Shown piece after piece: positions 49,388 to 55,444 of a stretch of 55,444 bases of DNA (within the stretch, counting starts at the first letter, position 1; each line of letters opens with the position of its first letter). Source of the stretch: an uncultured Caryophanales bacterium (lineage in GTDB: Bacteria; Bacillota_I; Bacilli_A; RF39; UBA660); assembly GCA_947168625.1 (NCBI GenBank), contig CAMVMQ010000001.1, positions 1 through 55,444 on the forward strand. Direction: 5' to 3'. A program made the position numbers and the translations under genes. The notes beneath the pieces were generated by a model. The model was not told where the DNA came from. It saw nothing but the letters and a program-made list of their open reading frames with translations, and did not search any database.

Positions 49388-49948
49388 ATGGAAGTTAAAT
49401 ATAGGAATCCTAAGATTTATTTATTATGTGGTAAGGCTAGAAATGGTAAGGATACTGCTGGTGAATTTTTGAAGAAATTTTATGAACAAGATGGAAAGAA
49501 GGTTATTTTTTCTAGGGCAGGTAAATATATTAAGTTTTATGCTAGTGAGATGACTGGATGGGATGGTAGTGAAGAAACTAAACCTAGAGAATTACTTCAA
49601 GAATTAGGAACTGATGTTATTAGGGAAAAACTTAATAAGAGTGAAATGTTTATACAAAGACAACTTGATGATATAGAAATATATTCTTATTTTTATGATG
49701 CTATTATTGTTCCTGATATTAGACTTCCTAGAGAAGTTGATAGTGTTAGAGAAAAGTTTGATAATGTTGTAGTTATTAGGATTAATAGAATTAATTTTGA
49801 GAGTGAGTTATCTTCTATGCAACAGAAGCATAAGACGGAGACTGCTATGGATAGTTATAGTGATTATGATTATGTTGTTACTAATGATACTTTGGATAAA
49901 TATGAAAATGATATATATGATATATATAAGAAGGAGGAGCGTTTATGA
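49388..49948 (+). CDS. dNMP-kinase-like P-loop protein
   Basis: 186 residues. P-loop GKARNGKDTAGEFL (about 13-20), FSRAGKYIKFYASEM, then IIVPDIRLPREVDSV and VVVIRINR, the order found in phage and bacterial deoxynucleoside monophosphate kinases and related AAA-like kinases. It probably phosphorylates a nucleotide, but the substrate is not readable. ATG 49388 has AAAGGAAG upstream; 49370 is in frame without a site. It overlaps alaS by 4 bases (ATGA). Confidence 0.72.
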   Translation: MEVKYRNPKIYLLCGKARNGKDTAGEFLKKFYEQDGKKVIFSRAGKYIKFYASEMTGWDGSEETKPRELLQELGTDVIREKLNKSEMFIQRQLDDIEIYSYFYDAIIVPDIRLPREVDSVREKFDNVVVIRINRINFESELSSMQQKHKTETAMDSYSDYDYVVTNDTLDKYENDIYDIYKKEERL

Positions 49949-52635
49949 AAAAACTTTCTGGTAAAGAAATTATTGATGTATATTTGAATTTTTTTGGTGA
50001 GAGGGGTCATACAATATTAGAGTCTGCTAGTTTGATACCTGTTGATGATCCTAGTATTTTATGGATTAATGCTGGTGTTACTCCTTTAAAGAAGTATTTT
50101 GATGGAACGGTTGTTCCTAGAAATAGAAGACTTACTAGTGTTCAAAAGTGTATTAGAACTGGTGATATTGAATCTGTTGGTAAGACTGCAAGACATCATA
50201 CTTTCTTTCAGATGTTAGGTAATTTTAGTATTGGAGATTATTTTAGAAATGAAGCTCTTACTTGGGCTTATGAACTTCTTACTAGTCCTAAATATTTCGA
50301 TATGGATAAAAATAAACTATATGTAACTGTGTATACAGAAGATAATGATACTTATAATTTGTGGATTAAACTTGGTATTGATCCTAGTCACATTATTAAA
50401 TTGGATAGCAATTTTTGGGAGATTGGAACTGGACCATCAGGACCTGATACGGAAATTTTTTATGATAGAGGAGAGAAGTATGATAAGGAAGGTCTTGGTG
50501 TTAGACTTTTACAAGAAGAAATTGATAATGACCGTTATATAGAAATATGGAATAACGTTCTTAGTATGTTTAATGCTACTGAAGGTCTTACTAGGGATAA
50601 ATATCCTGAATTACCTAGTAAGAACATTGATACTGGTATGGGTGTTGAGAGAATGGCATGTATTATGCAAAATGTTGAAACTAATTATGAAACTGATTTG
50701 TTTATGCCAATAATAAATGCTATCGAAGGTATTAGTGGTACTACTTATGAAGGACAGATGGAATTTAAGGTAATAGCAGATCATATTAGGACTTTGGTAT
50801 TTGCCCTATCTGATGGAGCTAATTTTGAGAATGTTGGTAGAGGTTATGTTTTAAGAAGACTCTTAAGAAGAGCATCTAGAATGGGAAAGAAGTTAAATAT
50901 TAATAGGGATTTTTTAAAGGAATTAGTACCAGTAGTAGTAGATAATTATAAAGATATATATCCTTATTTAGTTGGTAATGAAAAAAGAGTTCAGTCTTTA
51001 ATTAATGAAGAAGAAGTTTTATTTCAAAAGACACTTATGGCAGGTGAAAAAAAACTCGAAGAATTATTTGCGGGTACTGATAAGATAATTAGTGGTAAGG
51101 ATGCTTTTAAATTATATGATACATATGGTTATCCTATTGAACTTACCGAAGAGGCTGCTTTGGAAAGAGGATTTAGTGTTGATAAAGATGGTTTTAAGTC
51201 TTATATGAATGCTCAAAAAGAGCTTGCTAGAAGTAGTCGTAAGGAAGATAATAGTATGAATCTTCAAAATGATTTACTAATTAATTATCGTAAAGAAAGT
51301 ACTTTTGTTGGCTATGAAAAGCTTGGATTGGAAACAGAGATATTAGATATTATGAAAGATGATTCTTTTGTGGATAGTTCTAGTGAAGATTGTTTTATCT
51401 TCTTGAAAGAATGTCCATTCTATGCTGAAAGTGGTGGACAAGTATCTGATTCTGGTTACTTAAAAAATGATAACTGTAAATTAGAGGTATTGGATGTTAT
51501 TAAAGCACCAAATGGGCAGCATATGCTTAATGTTAAAGTACTTGATGGCACTATTAATAAGGGAGATAAAATTCTTACTCATGTATCTGGTGATAAGAGA
51601 GAAGCAATAATGAAGAATCACTCTTCAGTACATTTACTTCAGAGGTCATTGCAAGAGTTACTTGGTAGTAGTGTTCATCAAGCAGGTTCTATGGTTAATG
51701 AAAATGAACTTAGATTTGATTTTAATTATCATGGTAGATTATCGGATGAATTAATTTGCAAAGTTGAAGAACTTGTTAATGATAGAATTAAAGCAGGATA
51801 TGAGACGAAGATTGAATATATGTCATTAGATGAAGCAAAAAAGAAAGGTGCTATGGCACTATTCTCTGATAAGTATGGTAGTATTGTTAGGGTAGTTACA
51901 ATGGGTGATTCAATAGAATTGTGTGCAGGTACGCACGTTAATAATACTAAAGATATAAATAGATTTGCTATTGCTAGTATTGAAAACAAGGGAGCTGATA
52001 CTTTTAGAGTTAGTGCTTCTAGTGATAAAGGAATAGTTCCTTTACTTGAAACTGAAATATCTAAATATAATCGAATGATGCTTAAACTATTAGATAAAGC
52101 TAAGAAAATTATCAGCGAAGCTAAAAAGTTAGATATTGATATTGATTTTAACTTTAATATTGATAATAATACTCCTTATAGTTATAAAGATGTTGTTATT
52201 AGTAAGAATGAACTTGATAGTTTAAGCGATAATGTTAAAAAATTAGAAAAAGAGTTTAAAGAAAAGAAGAGTGCTAAGGCTATAAGTGATTTATCTAGTT
52301 TTATGAAGATAATGGAAAATATAAATGGAATTAATAGTATTATTAGTATTACTAATGGTTATGATATTAATACTTTAAGACAAATTATATCACATTTATG
52401 TAATCAGATAGATAATAGTTTAGTATTACTTGCTAACATTAATGAGGATAAAACTGTTAATTTTATTGCTAAGAGTACAAGTGATAAAGTTGATTGCGGT
52501 GTATTTATTAAGAAACTAGCTAGTGCTTCAAATGGTAATGGTGGTGGCTCTAAAGTGTTTGGACAAGGTGGAGGAACTGATAGTTCTCTTATTAGTAAGA
52601 CGCTTAAGGAGATTAAAGAAGAATTAAAAAAGTAA
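49945..52635 (+). CDS. alaS: Alanyl-tRNA synthetase
   Basis: 896 residues, full length. The class II catalytic domain has ILWINAGVTPLKKYFDG, RTGDIESVGKTARHHTFFQMLGNFS in outline with motif 2, and GMGVERM in motif 3. The editing domain has HSSVHLLQRSL and CAGTHVNN, giving the zinc HxxxH and CxxxH. The C-terminal domain ends with NGNGGGSKVFGQGGGTDSS as in AlaRS C-Ala domains. It charges tRNA-Ala and clears Ser/Gly mischarge. GAAGGAGGAG precedes ATG 49945. No T-box was seen. Confidence 0.97.
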   Translation: MKKLSGKEIIDVYLNFFGERGHTILESASLIPVDDPSILWINAGVTPLKKYFDGTVVPRNRRLTSVQKCIRTGDIESVGKTARHHTFFQMLGNFSIGDYFRNEALTWAYELLTSPKYFDMDKNKLYVTVYTEDNDTYNLWIKLGIDPSHIIKLDSNFWEIGTGPSGPDTEIFYDRGEKYDKEGLGVRLLQEEIDNDRYIEIWNNVLSMFNATEGLTRDKYPELPSKNIDTGMGVERMACIMQNVETNYETDLFMPIINAIEGISGTTYEGQMEFKVIADHIRTLVFALSDGANFENVGRGYVLRRLLRRASRMGKKLNINRDFLKELVPVVVDNYKDIYPYLVGNEKRVQSLINEEEVLFQKTLMAGEKKLEELFAGTDKIISGKDAFKLYDTYGYPIELTEEAALERGFSVDKDGFKSYMNAQKELARSSRKEDNSMNLQNDLLINYRKESTFVGYEKLGLETEILDIMKDDSFVDSSSEDCFIFLKECPFYAESGGQVSDSGYLKNDNCKLEVLDVIKAPNGQHMLNVKVLDGTINKGDKILTHVSGDKREAIMKNHSSVHLLQRSLQELLGSSVHQAGSMVNENELRFDFNYHGRLSDELICKVEELVNDRIKAGYETKIEYMSLDEAKKKGAMALFSDKYGSIVRVVTMGDSIELCAGTHVNNTKDINRFAIASIENKGADTFRVSASSDKGIVPLLETEISKYNRMMLKLLDKAKKIISEAKKLDIDIDFNFNIDNNTPYSYKDVVISKNELDSLSDNVKKLEKEFKEKKSAKAISDLSSFMKIMENINGINSIISITNGYDINTLRQIISHLCNQIDNSLVLLANINEDKTVNFIAKSTSDKVDCGVFIKKLASASNGNGGGSKVFGQGGGTDSSLISKTLKEIKEELKK

Positions 52636-52654
52636 TTATTTGTTAACAGTTAAG

Positions 52655-52687
52655 AAGATAATATGTCAATTATTATCTTTTTTTTAT
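52655..52687 (+). terminator. Terminator after alaS
   Basis: AAGATAATA / TATTATCTT with loop TGTCAAT, then eight T. Confidence 0.8.
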
Positions 52688-52730
52688 TATTATTTAATAT
52701 TATATTATATAATAGATATAGAGGTGTATT

Positions 52731-54185
52731 ATGAAATTAAAAGATTTATTAAAAGATGTTGAATATGATTTAGTAAAAGGAAATACTGATGTAGAAGTTA
52801 ATAATATTTATTATGATTCAAGAAAAGTAGAAGATGGTAGTTTATTCTACTGTATGGAAGGTGCATCTGTAGATGGTCATGACTATATTAGATCTGCTAT
52901 TGAGAAAGGTGCTAATAGTGTTATTGTATCTAAAGATATTGATATTGATGAAGACATTACTGTTATTAAAGTTAAAGATTCTAGAAAGATGCTTTCCAAG
53001 ATATCTATTAATTTCTTTAGAGAGCCGATGAATGAGCTTACAAGTATTGCAATTACTGGTACTAAAGGTAAGACAACAACGGCTTGGATGATTAAAAATA
53101 TTTTGGAGGAAGATGGTAAAAAAGTTGGTGTTATTGGTACTATGGGTGTCTTCTTTGGAGATAAACATTATAGTACTGTTAATACTACTCCTGAAAGTTA
53201 TGAAATACAAAAATATGCTAGAGAAATGGTTGATGATGGTATTAATTATTTAGTTATGGAGGTATCTTCTCAAGCTTTAAAAGTTGGTAGAGTTGATAAT
53301 CTTATTTTTGATTATGGTATTTTTACTAATTTAACTAAAGATCATATTGGAGAGAATGAACATCCTAATATGGAAGATTATATCTACTGTAAGAGTCTAT
53401 TATTTAAACAGTGTAAGCATGGTATATTTAATATTGATGATATTCATTATAGTGATATGATTAAAGAAAGTACGTGTGATATTTATACTTATGGTAAAAA
53501 TAATGATGCTAATTTGGTTATTAGTAAAATGAATCTACTTAGAGATAAGAATTTTATTGGTATAGAACTTAATACTGATGGTATGCTTAAAGATAGTTTC
53601 TTAGTTAATACACCAGGAGAGTTTTCTGCATATAATAGTGCTTGCGCTATTTTGACTACTCATTTAATAGGATGTAAAGTAAGTAGTATGAAGAGTGCTT
53701 TAAAGAAAGTTGCTGTTAAAGGTAGAGTGGAAATAGTACCAGGATTTGATAATTATAGTGTTATTATTGATTATGCTCACAATGGTGTTTCAATGGAGAA
53801 TATTCTTAGTACAATGAGAGGATATAATCCTAAAAGAATAGTTAGTTTATTTGGATGTGGTGGTAATAGAAGTAAAGATAGAAGATATGATATGGGTGAA
53901 GTAGCAGGACGTCTATCTGATTTTACGATTGTTACTGAAGATAATTCAAGATTTGAAAATGTTAACGATATAATGAATGATATTGAAGTTGGTCTTAAGA
54001 AAACTAATGGTAAATATATTAAGATACCAGATAGAAAAGATGCAATAAAATATGCTATTGATAATGCTATGGAGGGAGATATTATTCTACTACTAGGTAA
54101 AGGACATGAAACATATCAGGAAAAGAATGGTGAAAGATATCATTATGATGAAAGAGAAATTATTAAAGAAATTATGAATAATTAA
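52731..54185 (+). CDS. murE: UDP-MurNAc-tripeptide synthetase
   Basis: 484 residues. The three Mur ligase domains: an N-terminal UDP-binding domain with NNIYYDSRKVEDGSLF, an ATP domain with ITGTKGKTTTA (about 108-118) and VMEVSSQAL, and a C-terminal domain with DYAHNG and SLFGCGGNRSKDRR. It adds the third amino acid of the peptidoglycan stem. The specificity loop reads DNSR (404-407), where meso-DAP enzymes have DNPR and Lys enzymes lack the Arg, so DAP is favoured. GAGGTG precedes ATG 52731. Confidence 0.95.
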   Translation: MKLKDLLKDVEYDLVKGNTDVEVNNIYYDSRKVEDGSLFYCMEGASVDGHDYIRSAIEKGANSVIVSKDIDIDEDITVIKVKDSRKMLSKISINFFREPMNELTSIAITGTKGKTTTAWMIKNILEEDGKKVGVIGTMGVFFGDKHYSTVNTTPESYEIQKYAREMVDDGINYLVMEVSSQALKVGRVDNLIFDYGIFTNLTKDHIGENEHPNMEDYIYCKSLLFKQCKHGIFNIDDIHYSDMIKESTCDIYTYGKNNDANLVISKMNLLRDKNFIGIELNTDGMLKDSFLVNTPGEFSAYNSACAILTTHLIGCKVSSMKSALKKVAVKGRVEIVPGFDNYSVIIDYAHNGVSMENILSTMRGYNPKRIVSLFGCGGNRSKDRRYDMGEVAGRLSDFTIVTEDNSRFENVNDIMNDIEVGLKKTNGKYIKIPDRKDAIKYAIDNAMEGDIILLLGKGHETYQEKNGERYHYDEREIIKEIMNN

Positions 54186-54239
54186 TTTACATTTAATATA
54201 AATAATGTTAATATAGAAAAGAAAGAAGGAGATATGATT

Positions 54240-55444
54240 ATGATACCGTTTAAAAAAGCAAATATATTGTTACCTAAGAAAGGTACTGATATGACAAAAT
54301 GGTCAGTAGTAGCATGTGACCAGTATACTAGTGAACCTGATTATTGGAAGGAAGTAGAAGAAATAGTTGGAGATAACCCCTCAACACTTAGACTTACTCT
54401 TCCAGAAATATTTTTAGAAGAAGATGATGTTGAAGAGAGAATTGCTAAAATAAATAAGACAATGAAAGAATATATGGATGAAGATTTATTTGAAGAATAT
54501 CCAGATAGTCTTATCTATTTAGAGAGAACACAAAAGGATGGAAGAGTAAGAGAAGGTCTTATTGGTATGGTAGATTTAGAAGACTACTCTTATGAAAAAG
54601 GATCACAAACACTTATTAGAGCTACAGAAAAGACAGTAATAGAAAGAATTCCACCTAGACTTAAAGTAAGAGAGAATGCACTTCTTGAACTACCTCACAT
54701 CATGATTTTAATTGATGATGAAAAGAAAGATATTATTGAGAGTTTAAAGAATAAAGTAAACAGTGATGAAATAGTTTATGATTTTGATTTAATGGAAAAT
54801 GGTGGACATATTAAAGGATATAAATTAAGTGATGATGTTGCTGATGAAACTTTAAATAAGATTGAATATTTAGCAGATAAATCTACTTTTGAAGAAAAGT
54901 ATGATGTTAAGGATAAGGGTGTACTTTTATTTGCTATGGGTGATGGTAATCATTCATTAGCTACTGCTAAAGCTAATTATGAGAATTTAAAGAAGACTAT
55001 GACAGAGGAAGAATACTTAAATCATCCATCTAGATATGCTTTAGTAGAATTAGTTAATTTACATAGTGATGCTTTAGAGTTTGAACCAATACATAGAGTA
55101 ATATTTGATACTGATGTTGATAATTTAATTGAAGAACTTTACAAGTATTATGATATTAATGAAGAAGGAAATGGAGAGTATTTTGAATTAGTTACTAAAG
55201 ATATGGATAAGAAACTATATATAAGTAATCCTAAATCTAATATAGCAGTAGGTTCTATTCAAATGTTCTTAGATGAATATCTAAAAGACCATAAAGGCAA
55301 GATAGATTATATTCATGGAGATGAAACTACTAGAGAAATGGGTAGTAAAGAAGGTAATGTTGGTATTCTATTTAATGTTATGAAGAAAGAAGAATTATTT
55401 AAAACAGTAATATTAGATGGAGCTCTTCCTAGAAAAACTTTCTC
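54240..55444 (+). CDS. DUF1015 family protein, cut at window end
   Basis: 401 codons and no stop before the window edge, so the 3' end lies outside. It starts MIPFKKANILLPKKG and contains KWSVVACDQYTSEPDYWKE, RTQKDGRVREGLIG, LLFAMGDGNHSLATAKA and YIHGDETTREMGS, the blocks of DUF1015 (YP_010156-like, widespread in Bacillota; role unknown). AGAAGGAGAT at 54224-54232 is better spaced for ATG 54240 than for 54234. It is oriented with murE, 54 bases after it, with no terminator between. Confidence 0.85.
   Translation, partial: MIPFKKANILLPKKGTDMTKWSVVACDQYTSEPDYWKEVEEIVGDNPSTLRLTLPEIFLEEDDVEERIAKINKTMKEYMDEDLFEEYPDSLIYLERTQKDGRVREGLIGMVDLEDYSYEKGSQTLIRATEKTVIERIPPRLKVRENALLELPHIMILIDDEKKDIIESLKNKVNSDEIVYDFDLMENGGHIKGYKLSDDVADETLNKIEYLADKSTFEEKYDVKDKGVLLFAMGDGNHSLATAKANYENLKKTMTEEEYLNHPSRYALVELVNLHSDALEFEPIHRVIFDTDVDNLIEELYKYYDINEEGNGEYFELVTKDMDKKLYISNPKSNIAVGSIQMFLDEYLKDHKGKIDYIHGDETTREMGSKEGNVGILFNVMKKEELFKTVILDGALPRKTF

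Noticed and set aside
18..55444. Mycoplasma-type code (TGA as Trp), suggested by base composition
   Set aside because: TGA ends sufB, nth and the unknown gene at 16923, and Trp residues are TGG in ssb, thioredoxin and others.

Overview
The window comes from the chromosome of a very AT-rich, spore-forming Bacillota (Firmicutes), probably an uncultured gut lineage of Bacilli or Clostridia. Four spore genes point that way: yunB, a cotJ pair (CotJB and CotJC), sspI and gpr. Further support comes from typical Gram-positive housekeeping genes (dnaD, ylxM, rny, T-box-controlled thrS) and single-membrane architecture. TGA is used as a stop and TGG for Trp, so the genetic code is standard despite the Mollicutes-like base composition. 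No tRNA, rRNA, CRISPR array, integrase or transposase was seen.

Layout. 1-6950: a type IV secretion/conjugation cluster in the order VirB3-like (PrgI), TraC-like, VirB4, M23 peptidase (VirB1 role), VirB8-like, VirD4; relaxase and VirB6-like genes, if present, lie upstream. 7063-10750: rhodanese, yunB, an orphan sufB and a cell-wall amidase. 10939-16923: ssb, a Xre regulator, a lipoprotein, the convergent cotJ genes, then envelope genes (zinc-ribbon/DUF4352, CvpA, thioredoxin, a SipW-type secreted protein, an unknown membrane protein). 16933-19258: holA, sspI (minus strand), hemW. 19275-21309: promoter, threonine T-box and a TGS-less thrS. 21412-25075: a compacted cca-(tseB-like)-dnaD-nth cluster and a radical SAM gene. 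25148-28731: asnB, an unknown gene and mtaB.

28864-39338 is a 10.5 kb export block: a heterodimeric ABC exporter whose second subunit carries a repeat-containing extracytoplasmic insertion, a Xre-type membrane sensor with a repeated operator-like sequence, and two tandem MacB-like ABC/permease fusions. 39339-41567 holds rpsT and gpr, plus a coiled-coil membrane gene flanked by 44-bp direct repeats that duplicate the 3' end and terminator of rpsT. 41622-44505: a CofE-like ligase, gapA and an unknown gene. 44663-49258: rny, a zinc-ribbon protein, ftsY, two small membrane proteins, ylxM and a single-module ClpB-type AAA+ ATPase. 49388-55444: a dNMP-kinase-like gene, alaS, murE and a DUF1015 gene cut by the window edge.

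Genes are tightly packed, with many 1-11 bp overlaps. Several intrinsic terminators are folded from the stop codon and last codons of the gene they terminate. The points most worth checking are the rpsT 3'-end duplication around 39433-40189, the repeat insertion in the ABC exporter, the stand-alone ClpB-like module beside SRP genes, the CotJA-CotJB fusion and the compositionally odd thrS.
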